Shown piece by piece: positions 34,207-46,625 of a DNA stretch of 64,000 nucleotides. The first letter of the stretch is position 1; each line of letters starts with the position of its first letter. This stretch comes from Zychaea mexicana. Taxonomy: Eukaryota > Mucoromycota > Mucoromycetes > Mucorales > Lichtheimiaceae. The position numbers were made by a program, and so were the translations under genes. The stretch lies in the NCBI RefSeq assembly GCF_025766255.1, contig NW_026516768.1, positions 1 through 64,000 of the forward strand, given 5' to 3'. Below the pieces are notes generated by a model. The model was not told the origin of the DNA. It saw only the letters and a list, made by a program, of their open reading frames with translations, and did not search any database.

Positions 34207-36442
34207 ATGCAGGAATCAACGACTCCGTTGCTACCATCTCATATGACAATTGATTTGAGTGGAAATCCGCTTATTGAACTTCAAGACGCTCTCAGCCGTC
34301 ACAATTATGGCGCCATGGTCCAACTCGCATCAGAAGCCATAGACGATATACGACGACTGCAACTAGTAGCAATTCTTGATCATCGCGCTTACGCTCTTGG
34401 TATGAATAGCAAATTCCATGCTGCTATCAGCGACGCCGAGACCATGATTACCTTCGGACCCACCATGGCGACTGGCTACCTTCGACTTGGTGATCTCTTG
34501 GTTATGCAAGGCAAATTATCACGAGCAGCTGAAATTTATGAAGAAGCTCTGAACAGGGTGCCCAAGAGCGATCCAGCATATGCTCGATTGATGAAACACA
34601 AGATAGCGACAACCAAGAAAAATGAGCATCGTTTCGACTTTGTCGCTGCACTTCCACTTGAAATACACGATGATATCATCACGTACTTACCAGAGCGGGA
34701 AAGGTCAATGCTTCTGGATGTCTCCACTACATGGCGTAAACGGATAACATGTTGTCCACAGGCATGGGCAAAAATAACTAACAATGGCAACGATGGTGTT
34801 GCGGATGCTATGGTTACACGTGTATTACCCTATGTTGCCGAGCATATAAGAGATTTGACAATCGATACTGCCGATGAAGAAGTATGGTTAAGATATCTAA
34901 ACCACATTGCAAACGGTGACTTTAAGAACATAACAACACTGAAAATAATAGGTTAGTATATCTCTTAAGATTATAGGAAGTAAACTCTAGTGATTAAAAT
35001 ACGAATTATCATGCTCACTTTTATTAAATGGATCAGGATCAGATGTAGCCACGTTCACCGATACGTGTTTGCAGATGATGTCATGGACTACTGGATTATG
35101 GCATATGCGAAATACTTTAACAAAACTGGACATTACCATCAAACATCACGAAGTTGCATTACGATTTTCAGATATACTATTCTACTGTCCGCACCTAAAG
35201 ACGTTGGTGACGGAAATGCCGAACTCGCTTGCATCAATGCTTGGTGATCTGGAGTATCTAGGCGAGCCACATTTTTCACTGATTGACATGACAATAACAA
35301 CAGAATCAACTTCGGGTGACGCACTTAAAGCACTCGTAAAGTGGTGCCCAGATCTGCGCCGGCTGTCGTTGTACAATTGTACTCCCAGTGTATTGGATAT
35401 CGTCTATGAATGCTGCGCAAACCTTGAACTATTCGGATATGATTCAGATTTTGCCATTCCTGAACTAGACGAGCTACATCGCGACAAATATCCCAATGGA
35501 CCGGGTCTACGCGGTATTTACACACCAAATGGTGAGACTGGCGTACCTGCTGACAAATTTATGCGACTGCTACGAAAAAATGCAAAAACACTAGAACGAA
35601 TATACGCAAACATATCGACAAGTGAGCAGGAACAAAGCAACACCCATCTCCAAACACGTTACCGTCCGAATTCTGGCGAGCTGCTCAAGTTTGAGCGGTT
35701 AGAGGAGTTCATGTATCGGATAGATACCGATAAGGTGTTCGAACCGCTGTTTTTAAAGTCAATCGAAGAGTCATGCAACTGCAACGAGAAGACACTTGCC
35801 CTGTTTCATACAGTGAATTCCTCCCGTCTATCCTCAGTGGTCGATACGTTACTGCTAATACCCCCGGTTGAAGCACTGAATTTCTCATGGATATCAAGTG
35901 ATGATGAAGATGAAGACAACAGACGCCTGATACAGTTGCTCAAGACTTATGCTGCGCTCCCGGAAGCCAACCAAAAGCTTACGAAAGTCCGCCTCCACAA
36001 CAACGCTTTACTCACAGATGAAGTATTGGTCGCACTTGCAGAGCTCAAGACTATCGAAGACATCGAAATTTACGGAGATTCCAAGATCACAAGCCAAGGC
36101 TTAATACTTTTTCTAACAAGAGCAAGCGAACACGCTCGGATAATCAAGGTCGGACTCAGCGAAGTGGACGCAGTTGATGACGGTATTCTCCAGCTTCTAA
36201 GCTACTTGAAATGTTTGGAGTCACTCTATATAGAGAATCTGCTGTCAATTACAGACGAAGGAATCCGAAGTATGACGGATAGTACAGAGAGCCTGCAGAA
36301 AATTACGTTGAAGAATTGTGTAGCACTTTCGGAAAACACTCTATCTTACATTAGCAGCAAAATTAAATATGTAGATATACTTAGAGAAGAAGAGGAAGAA
36401 GAAATCGATGATGACTTTAGCGGTTTCCATCCTTTTGATTAA
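34207..36442 (+). CDS. TPR / F-box / LRR protein, paralog B
   Basis: Two exons, 34207-34951 and 35043-36442, 714 aa. Residues about 20-135 form TPR-like helices (LDHRAYALGMNSKFHAAI, GYLRLGDLLVMQGKLSRA). The F-box is at about 145-185 (AALPLEIHDDIITYLPERE, CLDVSTTWRKR-like). The rest is a long series of LRR-like repeats with conserved LKTIEDIEIYG and ITDEGIRSM. The intron sits at the same place and phase as in the three paralogs. Intact, so a likely functional SCF substrate receptor; the substrate is unknown. An alternative start is 34243. Confidence 0.85.
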
Positions 36443-37731
36443 CCAACTAATCTACACCAAAATAAAGCTGAAAAAGCCAACAATATCGATTCTTGAAGCC
36501 TCTTACTCTTATGCTGCGCAGTTAGGAGAACATTGCTTGTATACTCATATTTGGGCTTGGAATTTGCCAGAATTACGTAACGTTTTGAGATGATTATGTT
36601 AGCCTGTTTATTTGAGCGTATGGTCCTTTTAATACTTATATTTAGAAAAGGTCTTCATGTTTTGAAATATGGTTTTAATTAAGAGCTCTGTGTATCATGA
36701 TGCTGGTTGCAAGTACTACTTTAGATAATGAAACTGTAAATGGCAGTCGTGTTTTTCTTAAGATACTATTTCAGTTGTCAGATCATCTCCATACTGTAGT
36801 AGCAGCTTACAGAACCCCTTAAAACAAACAGTTACAGTACCAGAGCCATACCAATAAGGTTAAGCTGCGGCGAACAATTGTTGTATCATATAGGAAGCGG
36901 TTTAGCGTAGGCTAACGTGATAAAAACTAATCATTGATCAAATACATAGGCTCTTTCCACTGTATACATCTACGTAATTGAACCTGGTCCTGTCTGGTGC
37001 AGCCACCTAATATGGCTGCGATCCTTTTCTGCATGTCACACTACTGTAGTGCACCAATTTCTACTTGTGCCTGGATGCATGGTGGCGGAGGATGGCAGAT
37101 GAAGACAAGATAGCGAGGATGATGGAGGTATCTCTTAATTAGGCAGTCGGTTGTTATGATATCTCCATAGTAGCAATAATCATGAAGGCTGTTCTCAATA
37201 GTGCCCATGCTATGTAATTTACGAACAATAAATAAGAGATCATCTTATTGCTAGACATGGATTATAATCCAAACTAATTGATTTATTTGATAATTAAGCT
37301 TCCATTCAAATTGTACATGCTACGAGATGCCTAGAAACCTAAATAAGAAGTGAGAATACTCCTGAACTTGGGCTGTGGATACAGAAATGGTAATACAATT
37401 ACTGCGCCCGGACCAGCGACGCGCAGCACAAGCCTGTCTGCAGTAGTAATTCAAAGAACCTTTAAGTAAGCTACCTACGCTCGAATTCCATTCTTTGCCT
37501 CGATATCTGTGCCTTCAAGGTAACGTGTTTCAAATTTTTCTTTCCTAAAGGGATATGGAAGAAGACCGCTTGCAATAACATCAACATGTGTAACAACAGC
37601 GGAGGTTGGCTTTGTTATCGTGTTATGCAGACTGGTGGCACACTTTATTGTATCTCACTCGTTACTTTGCTTTTCCCTTTTTCCTTTTTCTCTTTTTTTT
37701 TTCCCAAGCTGTTTTTTACTCAAGGTGATAA
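36443..37731. other. 1.3-kb intergenic region
   Basis: Between the tandem F-box paralogs B and C. No supported ORF. Pyrimidine-rich just before the C start (37670-37710). Confidence 0.5.
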
Positions 37732-39854
37732 ATGAAATCTGCTCAGTTGCCGATTTCCATTCTCGATCCAACTCCAGCACAAACTACTTTCACAAATGTC
37801 AAAACCGCCCTCAGCAAACGTAATTATAAAGACACAGTCAGTCTTGCTTCAATTGCGGTAGTTGATATCCAGCGATTACAACTCATGACTATACTCGACC
37901 ATCGTGCCTACGCTCTCGGAATGCAGGGTAGCTTTGACGCAGCAGTCAAGGACGCTGAGGAAATGATTGTTTATGGACCTGAAATGGCGGCAGGATACCT
38001 TCGGCTTGGTTATATATTGGATCTGCAAGGCAAGCAGTCAAGGGCTGCTAAAGTGTATCAAGAAGCCCTCGAAAAGGTGTCAAAAGAGGACTCAGCATAT
38101 GCACAACTGCTGACCGGAAAGAAAGTGGCCATGGAGAAAGCCGAGCGAAGGGTCGATTTCCTTGCTACACTTCCATTAGAGTTGGGCGACGACATTATCA
38201 TGCAGATGCCGGACAAGACAATGGCCATTTGCTTGGATGTCTCCACCACCTGGCGAAAGAGAGTATCAGGCTGCCACTTGGCGTGGGTGAATGTCTCTAA
38301 TGACGACGACACAGCACATGCAATTATTGCGCGCGCTTTACCATATATTGCCGAGCACATAAAGGACCTAGTTATCACAACTACGGACCCGTCGGTGTGG
38401 CTGAGATACCTGTATTATATGGAAAGGGGTCACTTTAGAACGATCGAGGCATTGGAAGTTACCAGTAAGTAACAGACCTGGAGATGGTATGAAAAAAAAA
38501 ATAATGCAAGAGAACTCCAACTCAATTTGGTAATAAACTAGATGCAGCGACCAAGCTTATCAACACTAATATGATCATGGCACTGACCAGCGCGTTATGG
38601 CAGATGCGAAATACACTTACCAGATTGGAATTCTGCTTCCACTCGTACCTGATACCTATTACCCTTACGGATGTGCTATTCTATTGTACTCACCTCGAGT
38701 CTCTGGTATTCAATGCATGGGATTCTCTTGAATTGATTCTGGGCGACTTAGAGCTTCTCGGCGGGCCGCATAAAAGACTCGTCGATTTGGAGATGACAAT
38801 ATCCCTAACAACAAGTGCAGCAGTCGAGCCATTACTGAAACGGCTCCCTAAACTACGGCGACTGTCTTTAAACGAGAGCATGCCGGATGTGCTGGATGTG
38901 GTGTACAGGACATGTCCAAATCTCGAAATATTTGGTTACAACCCCAGCTTTGGCATTCCTGATTTGGATGATTTGGAGGGGGACAGCAATGGGCCTGGAT
39001 TACGCGCCATTTATACCGCTAACGGGGGATACGGAACACCTACAGCAAAGTTTTTACCATTCTTAAGGCGAGACATGAAAACGCTGCAGACAGTTTATGC
39101 AAACTTGTCGCTTACAGAAGACCAGGTGAAAAACGACGAGCCGTACGAAGATCCCTATCCAGCGTATCGTGACTTGAACTTTGAACGACTGACGAGCTTG
39201 ACGTTCTGGCCAGATAAATTTGGCATTATCCAAACCCTGATTTTACGAGCTGTTTCATCGTGCACAACGCTCAATCATATTGCTGCCGTAGCAACACCCA
39301 ATGTACCCGCACTGGTCGATACCCTTATTACGCTGCCACCACTAGAAGAGATGGAACTATCGCACATTACTGCGGATGATGGTGGTCCCAGTCTCGTACG
39401 CTTATTCCAGCTGTATGCCTCGTTGTCAGAATCCAAGCAAAAGTTCCGGACTTTTTGGTTTCGGTATTGCAATTCTATTACGGATGATGTCCTTGACGCC
39501 ATTGCCGGGATCAAATCGCTCAAGGAAGTGACGTTAACGGGTCTTGTCAAGGTGTCAGCGAGAGGTTTAAAGAGCTTTTTGAAAAGACTCAGCAAGATTG
39601 GTGTGACAGAGGTCAAACTGGTTCAAATGGCTGTAGTGGATAACAGTGTGATCGAATTACTCGGCGATATGGAAGGACTCGAGACAGTGATTCTGGAGAG
39701 TCTGTCAGAAATCACAGACGAGGGCATCAAGGGAATGGTAGATGGAGCAAAGGGGCTGCGCAGTTTGACGCTAGATAAATGTAAAACAATATCCAAAGAT
39801 ACTGTATCATATGTACAAAGAAGAGTCGGTCATGTTGAAATTATCGAACAATAA
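37732..39854 (+). CDS. TPR / F-box / LRR protein, paralog C
   Basis: Two exons, 37732-38464 and 38542-39854, 681 aa. Same order as paralog B: TPR-like units (LDHRAYALGMQGSFDAAV, GYLRLGYILDLQGKQSRA), F-box (ATLPLELGDDIIMQMPDK, CLDVSTTWRKRVSG), then LRR-like repeats ending in EITDEGIKGMVDGAKGL. B and C share clear similarity along their whole length and are in tandem, so they arose by local duplication. Intact open frame. Function as an SCF adaptor is inferred from the F-box. Confidence 0.85.
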
Positions 39855-40899
39855 TAATAATATCAGAAATTCCAGCCTCGCGTTTTTTTCATGTACAGTA
39901 TTGATGATACTGCAGTAGGCCCTCGCTTTTTCCAAGACTCAGGCTGTTTTCAAGTCTTCGTTATTTTTCCTTTTCTAGCCTAGCCTTTATGATTGAGCTT
40001 CGTTTAGGATAGGTAATGACTATTTCTTTAAGGGCCCTATATACGCTTCTTTTCAGAAGGGGTTTCGGGTATGTGTACATTTTCATACATTCTATTGCGT
40101 CTAATGAATTTTAAACCCGGTGTGCTTTGAAAAGAGTTGAACTGCTCTCGGCAATGTCTATCTCTGTGAACAAAATCTACTTTGACAGAAATTTTGGTCA
40201 GCGCAATAGATAATCGAAGAATCCGGATTCCTTGGATCCACCATTGGTAGGTAAGATTTGGATCATGAGTCCCCTTAACAAAAAAAAATACAAGCATTAA
40301 TATAACAGCATGTTGTACTATGGTAAAGAATATCAAACCATTATTAGACTAACAAGCAAATAAAGAAACATGTACTAGTATCAAATTCGAATGGTGGATT
40401 ATATGAGAAAGCCTGCTAAATATATTTCTGAAGGTTTATTTAGAAGGTTACTATTACCACTCGGCCTTCAAAGGCATTCAAAGCAGCCGTATCTTCAAGA
40501 TTGCTCAGAAATGACATCCTTGAAAATAACAGGGTCCACTGTGTATATTCGCTATATATCTACTGTACTCAGTACATTAACACGGCTTAGCATGCGCATA
40601 TAGTGGCTGGCGCTCTAGGAGTGGGTCTAGATTACCCCCAAAACAGTATGAAGTAGAGAGCGAGGAGGATGTGTTTCCCAGTTTAATATGAGCTATCAAT
40701 TTAGAATATATGACTTATTTTTCAAAAAAAGAGTCAATTTTATTGTTTCTTAGAGAAGAAGGCAGAAGGTGGATTTTATCGACGGAGGGATTCATTGAAA
40801 GTGAAAAAGGTAAATTGAGAGGTGGATATATACATGGAAAAAGCAATCGAAAAAATATAGAGGGCGGGCAGCTATTGTGGGCGGTCTAATATATGCGGC
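39855..40899. other. 1-kb region between paralogs C and D
   Basis: Mostly featureless and AT-rich. It contains a possible decayed F-box-family fragment (separate entry). Confidence 0.5.
40391..40603 (+). pseudogene. Possible relic of an F-box/LRR paralog
   Basis: A 70-codon frame ends in MTSLKITG followed by STVLSTLTRLSMRI. These recall the two sides of the conserved intron in the neighbouring paralogs (ITTLKIIG; ALWQMRNTLTRL). The rest shows no clear match. Weak evidence, based on short motifs only. Confidence 0.25.
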
Positions 40900-43040
40900 T
40901 TACACCAAAATCACCGGTTGTTTCACTTGAGCTCGTTCGAATACAACTGTTTTCACTTTGCGTCGCGCGTACCTTACGGATTGATACTGTACATGGAGAC
41001 AGTTTTTGATGGTCAGGCTAGACAATCGGTCTTTGTTAGCGTTAATCATATCGGTAATGCCACGATCTGTCACCATCAACAGGTTCTCCAAATGGATACT
41101 TGTCAAACTGCTAATCTTGCCTAGCGAAACAAGAGTCTGGTCCCCGACGACATCAAGTTTCATTAAGCGAATATTGGTCACCTTGTTGGATCTACGCAAG
41201 GTTTTGTAAAAACGTCCGAGTCCATCTGCCGTGATGCCTCGCACATCACCCAAAGTGATAGATTTAAGCGATGTGATATTTGCCAGCGAGTCCAGTATAC
41301 TGTCCGTCACATTGAAGCACATACGTAAGTCGATTGTATACAGCGGGCAACCATTGGGTGACGTGCATAAAGTAGCATAATGTTCAAATAACCGGTTCAA
41401 GATGGTGACATCGACGGGCATGTGTGCTTGAAGTTGAAAATGTGCGAGCGCTGGTAATCTAATCATGGTGTCCACCAACCCGTTGTAGTCCACTACATCA
41501 CTCATGCACAAGTGCGTCAAGTAGCGCGAGTTTTGAATGGCTCGTAGGAAGATGGGCTGAAGCCCGGATGTTTCCCGCAAGGTGAGAGACTTGAGCTTGC
41601 CGAATCGAAGACCAGCATAATGTGCACTCAGTATAGCGACATCCCGCGTCCCATCCAGATGAAGATATAACATCTCAGCCGTTTTCATACACTTGCGGAT
41701 ATGAGGCAGGATGCTTCTGGCAGGCACAGATGCGAAGTTGCTCGTGTAAAGTTTATTCAGGCCCGGATGATTTGGTTGTCTAAGACGAGAGTCCAGCGCA
41801 GCTACGTGATGTTGATAATTGTATGCAAATATTTTGAGGCACATCAAGTGTTTTCGGACCGGACGGAGTACACATGGAGCACAACCAAGCATAATAAGAC
41901 GCCGTATTTGCGGGCAATGTATAAGGAACGGCTGGATCATACTTTGAGTGATATCGTCAAGCCGCAGCTCCAGATCAACAAGAGCGGTGTGTTGTTTTCC
42001 TTGCAGCATCGTCACATTACCACCAGCGCGTTGTAACGGTCCTTTTGCTTTGAATACAAGCTTCGTCAGTTTTGAGAAAATGGAAAGAACATCAGCCAAT
42101 GTTGTGATTGGAACCGAGCTGCCCTCCAAACCGAGCAAATCGAGGTCGAGTTCTGTCACTGTGGAGCCGATATGATAGAACGCTATGGACATGATGGTTG
42201 TCATTGACTGCGATGATATCAGTTGTGTCGTAGCATCTATATGTACATGAAGATGGGAGAAATGATCAGTAATTTTCAAACGTAGCCCAACAGCCCAAGC
42301 CATCCATTTTCATTACCTGTCATTCTAAGCGTCCTGAGCCTGGTAAAAAGACCACTTTGAATATTGTCAAGGTATCGGTAGCAGATGAGTGAGTTAGAGG
42401 TATTTATGACCAAGCTTTCAACATGATGTGCAATATGCGCCAGCGCACTTGTAATGTGGTTGCTGCCTGCGTCATCGTCAGTGGTCAACACTGACCACGC
42501 CGCTGCACATTCAATCAACCTTTTCCGCCACGCAGCCGAAACAGCCAAGCAAGCCGATTTTGTCACTTGGGGTAGATCCTCAAATATAGCATGCACCAGT
42601 TCGACGGGTAGCAAGCTGATGTAATCGACACGCGTATTGTGCTTCTCGATGGCACTCTTTTTGGCGTTCACTATACGGGCATATTCTATCGTATTCGGCG
42701 TAGCACAGCTAAGCGCCTTGTCGTACGCGTTGACAGCCAGGAGTTGCTTGCCTTGCATTTCGTACAGATCAGCCAAGCGTAAATAGCCCACAGATTCTTT
42801 GGGCTTTTGTTAAATCATTATGTCGGTGTCTTGTATCGCTCGTCTGAATTGCCCCTTCATGCCTAAAGCATAGGCTCGTTGGTCGAGAAGGTTCACCAAC
42901 TGAGATCCCAAAATAAGATCAATACCAGTTGTCGTTTCAGCGACAATCCGGTCAAAGTCTCGTCCAGTATTGGCTCGTCCACCAGCGCTATTCGGGCCAA
43001 GGGCGGGAATGCCATTCAACCCGGATGCCGGTGGTTTCAT
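40900..43040 (-). pseudogene. TPR / F-box / LRR protein, paralog D (in-frame stop)
   Basis: Same architecture as its neighbours. 43040-42317 holds TPR units and F-box (SLLPVELVHAIFEDLPQ, CLAVSAAWRKRL), intron 42316-42237, then 42236-40900 with LRR-like repeats (SLGKISSLTSIHLENLL). A TAA at 42812-42810 interrupts the frame between DIMI and QKPKESVGYLRLADL. Alignment with B and C shows no length change, so a single sense codon was replaced. The place equals the lesion in paralog A. The rest is well preserved, suggesting a recent loss, readthrough, or a sequence error. Confidence 0.75.
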
Positions 43041-43732
43041 AATCGATTTGTGTGTTCGGAGCGAAAGATAATAATTTTTTTGGACTAAACTCACAGCAAT
43101 AACAAAACAAAGTGCAATTACGAAATTAACACCAGCACTTTGACTGTGTACTTGCCTTAGCAAAGGACCTGTCTGCCACGTGGTTTATATATGCAGTAAA
43201 TCGCTGAATATATGGTATACACTACTGTTACAGAGTACTAGTATGAATGTTTCTAGTATTAGTATAAGATGAAAAAAAACTGCTTCGAGAGCTCATAGTT
43301 ATAACCCTTCCCCAAATATTGTTCTCTGCCAACGCCTTTTCACGGCTAAAGAGACATAGGGATATGGTCTTCTTTTAAATCCAAATTTAGTATATAAATA
43401 TAGGCTGTGGCACACTTGGAAGCGGCCGGTAACATTCGAGTTCCTCGTTCCTCCTCGGACAGTTGAGCGATGACCTTCGCTGCGCTCGTTCATCTTGGAA
43501 TAAAAACCATGCCCTTTCCCAGCTTGCAAAAATGCCCGGTGAAGGGATTACCTTTTCTGCTGTGTACATTGATTGAATTTTTATTTCATGCTTGTGACGT
43601 AAGGACTATGGAGAAATCTGCGATCTGGAACATGGGATATTGATAGTATGGGAAAGATTAATAATAGAAGTGATAGGATATGTTATGTGGGTGAATGGAT
43701 CGTTACAATACACAAATGGAGAGACGGGCGAG
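43041..43732. other. intergenic up to the palindrome
   Basis: No supported gene. The sequence is of normal composition and has no counterpart at the right end of the palindrome. Confidence 0.5.
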
Positions 43733-43748
43733 AAAGAGGGAGTATGCA

Positions 43749-44623
43749 CTAATCCATGGTCAGCGCAAAGGATCGTTTCTTGGGCGACAGTTTCACTTGG
43801 CGACCTTTCACGTAGGCGGTAGACAGGGTCTCACAGCGAAAATCGTCCAGATTTGATCTCAATGGTGCACAATCATTCTTGTGGATGGAGGAGATGAAAG
43901 CCAGATTGTGTAAATGTCCCACGAGATTCAAGAGGTCTGATTTCTTTGTGGGTATCTGGACGTGAGCCAATTCGGTGAAGGTGTACAGCTGAGGATGTGT
44001 GAGAGACATGACAAAGAAGGTGATCGTCTTTCCAATCGCCTGAAATGCAAGTGACTGCCGCAGATGGAAGATGTCCAGGGCATCTTTGGTGAAAATGGCC
44101 GTGTGATAGAAGTCATTGACTATCAGTGTTGGGGACACATTGACGGTCGGCTTATTTCACCATACAGGTTTGTATAGTTGTATTTGTAGCCTGGTGCGTA
44201 AATATCCACTTTGTAATCCGGACGGTTGTTGCTGCCAGGTCTTTCATTAGGCACAATATTTGAGCAATGAGCGATTGCCGTTGGCATTTTACATAACAAG
44301 AGACCATGCACAAATGGATGAATATAACTGGCTATCAGATGCGCTTCCGAGAGTGTTTTCACCTCACAATCGTACAAATTGGATATCAATGCAACAACAG
44401 CATTAATCGCGGCCCTTTCGTTTGTTTCGGCGTTATGAGCGCAGTTAAGTAGGTCAATTTTTGCTTTTTCTTCGTCAATTTGGTCATCCGTATATCCTTG
44501 AATGATGGCCGCGACCTGGCAAAGAATTTCTGGGTTGAAAGTGCGACGACTGTAGGAACTGACGATACAAGTATGTATGGAACGCAGAAGGTCGGGTGGA
44601 AAGATGTCTACAGGGGAGTACAT
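43749..44623 (-). pseudogene. Broken gene, 3' part (left arm)
   Basis: Two overlapping frames, 44623-44123 and 44138-43749, are one protein split by a one-base frameshift near 44140-44160. Reading across it gives an almost continuous 290-aa C-terminal part ending SFALTMD and a TAG stop. It contains RPDYKVDIYAPG, followed by YTNLYGE and then a Lys after the shift. That pattern recalls a PD-(D/E)xK nuclease core, and repeated Mucorales protein families of unknown role look similar (memory, not checked). The same frameshift exists in the right arm, so it predates the duplication. GC content is normal, unlike the inserted elements. Confidence 0.65.
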
Positions 44624-45235
44624 CCATTATAGGTCTCATATAAATTTCAAACTCAATTACTTATTAAAACTTTTTAAGAAAAAATTGAATTTTCTATCTA
44701 AAAATAAAAATAGTTGAAAACAGATGATTGAAAACTTTATAGAAAATATTTTTAAAATACGAAATGTTTATAGAAAGTTACCAATATTAAAGAAAGCTTT
44801 TGATAATGAAGTTGATGGAATAAATTATTTACTAGATAATAAATATATTAAAAAAGAGATATTTGTGACAAATGTAAAAATAATAATATTAAATTTAATT
44901 ATAAACGAAAATTATATATTTGTAATTATTATAAATGTAGAAAAACATATTCATTATTTAAAGATACAATATTTTCAAAAATGAAACTACCAATTCATTA
45001 CTAATTACATATTTTATATGAATTTTTTAAAAAAAAACACCAATAACTAATATTTCTAAAAGTTTAAGTATTGATCATAAAACAGCTATAAAATATCATA
45101 AAATTTTAAGAAAAAATATTGATAATAATATAAAGATTGATAAAATTGGAGGTAGAAATTCAATAGTAGAAATAGATGAAACGAAGATTGCCAAAAGAAA
45201 ATATCATAAAGGCCATAAAGTTGAAGGAGCATAGG
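44624..45235 (+). mobile_element. Merlin (IS1595/ISXO2-like) transposon, 5' part, left arm
   Basis: Remains of a transposase with an N-terminal zinc ribbon (ICDKC, then YICNYYKCRKTYSLF) and the start of the DDE domain (SLSIDHKTAIKYHKILRKN, VEIDETKIAKRKYHKGHKV). Frames are broken by a shift near 44860, a TAA at about 44991 where the right arm reads CAA, and a TAG at 45232-45234 where the right arm reads TGG. The transposon 5' end is marked by a GGTCTCATAT-like terminus near 44631-44640. The body resumes at 49003 after the 3.76-kb insertion. Confidence 0.8.
44681..44688 (+). promoter_or_regulatory. AAAATTGA box upstream of Merlin ORF
   Basis: AAAATTGA within AAAATTGAATTTTC, 35 nt before the ATG at 44724. 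Mirror at 62853-62860 in the right arm. Confidence 0.45.
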
Positions 45236-45305
45236 TACAGGATTTTTCACCTCCTAGCAGACATTTGAACTTTTATTTAGGCAGAAGGGATTTAATTTTA
45301 GGCAG

Positions 45306-45720
45306 AGTGGACATGAATGTTAATCTGAGTGGACATGAATAAAAGTTAATCTGGACATGAATAATAATTGATCTGGACATGAATGAAAATCAAGCTGGAC
45401 ATGAATGAAAATCAAGCTAGACATGAATGAAAATCGATCTGGACATGAATGAAAATCAAGCTGGACATGAATGAAAATCAAGCTAGACATGAATGAAAAT
45501 CGATCTGGACATGAATATAAAACGATCTGGACATGAATATTAATTGACCTGGACATGAATATAAATCGATCTGGACATGAGTAAAATCAATGTGGACAAA
45601 ATAAAAATCAATCTGTACATGAATGAAAATCGTTCTAGACAAGAATAATAATCAATCTAAACATGAATAATAGACAACCTGAACATAATAACAGTCAACC
45701 TAGACATTGTTTTAGTCAAC
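45306..45720. repeat. 22-bp minisatellite, left arm of fold-back element 1
   Basis: About 19 degenerate units of the type GGACATGAATGAAAATCAAG. Outer units are best conserved and units decay towards the centre. The translated repeats on the minus strand are by-products of the array. Confidence 0.85.
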
Positions 45721-46303
45721 TAAGACATAATAAAAGTTGAAGTAGATAATATATTAAGTGTAGCAGAGCAGAATATTTGAGTACTTAAGATTTTCAATTC
45801 AAGTCAAGACATAATAGAAGTTAAGCAGTGCAAAGCCAATGTCACAATATAGTAGTATGGCTGTTTCACTTGTGACAAGAAGCTTGTAGGCTAATGTACA
45901 GGAAATGGCAAGGGTGCATCAGAGACTCACTACTGTACGCATAAGCCTATTTTGCTGCTATGGGAACAGGGCCTGAGCGTTTCCCCTCCATTCATTTTAC
46001 CTGGGTTGAGTTTGAAACAAACTGGAGGCTGGTGGCTGAGGTAGGTGGAAAGTGTGGGGTTTGTTAGCAGCAGCATAGAGGAAAAAAACAATAACTAAAG
46101 ATCCTTTTTTTTTCTCATTACCATTTGCCACGGCAAATCAACAGCTTCGACGCACACTTGTAAATGGCTCCTACTCTCTTCACGATGAATAAAAACAAAG
46201 AAAACAAAACGGCACAATCCACGGATTTATTGAAAAACGAAATGAAGGTAACTGTTTTCTTAAAAAAAGCATGTGCTCAAGATTGATAAGGAGTAGACCG
46301 CCG

Positions 46304-46489
46304 TTACTGCTTAAAAAAACGCTGGGTAAGTGAACGAGGGAAGGAAAAGGTTACTGGTTGTGCTTGAGGTATAGCTTTAGTGGAGATATTATCATCCAGA
46401 ATTACTGCTTCTTTCTCATTTTCTCTGTATATACTTGATGCACCATCTTGCACCATTTTAACGTCAGACTTGCGTGCGTAATACAACAT
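46304..46489 (-). CDS. 61-codon ORF in fold-back element 1, left copy
   Basis: Starts MLYYARKSDVKMVQDG and ends PRSLTQRFFKQ. It differs from its mirror copy by one residue (A against T at position 5). No family recognised; possibly a captured exon. Normal GC content compared with the AT-rich transposons around it. Confidence 0.35.
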   Translation of the reverse strand: MLYYARKSDVKMVQDGASSIYRENEKEAVILDDNISTKAIPQAQPVTFSFPRSLTQRFFKQ

Positions 46490-46625
46490 CGTCCTCTACC
46501 TGCACAAACGATTCGTACTCACAACAAGAACGACGCAACAATCTTCTTCTCCATTACTCATACACAATCATATACAACATGGCGCTGATCCGCCATTGAC
46601 TTGCAAAACATACAGCCTGACGCGA

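Noticed and set aside
36443..37731. tRNA or other RNA gene in the long intergenic regions (also 9860-10986, 19946-21349, 27593-29110)
   Set aside because: No tRNA-like A/B boxes with a matching cloverleaf were recognised by eye. A covariance-model search would be needed.
45306..45720. Regularly spaced short repeats resembling a CRISPR array
   Set aside because: Units are directly adjacent and degenerate with no unique spacers, the context is a eukaryotic transposon, and they occur symmetrically in both element arms. It is a minisatellite.
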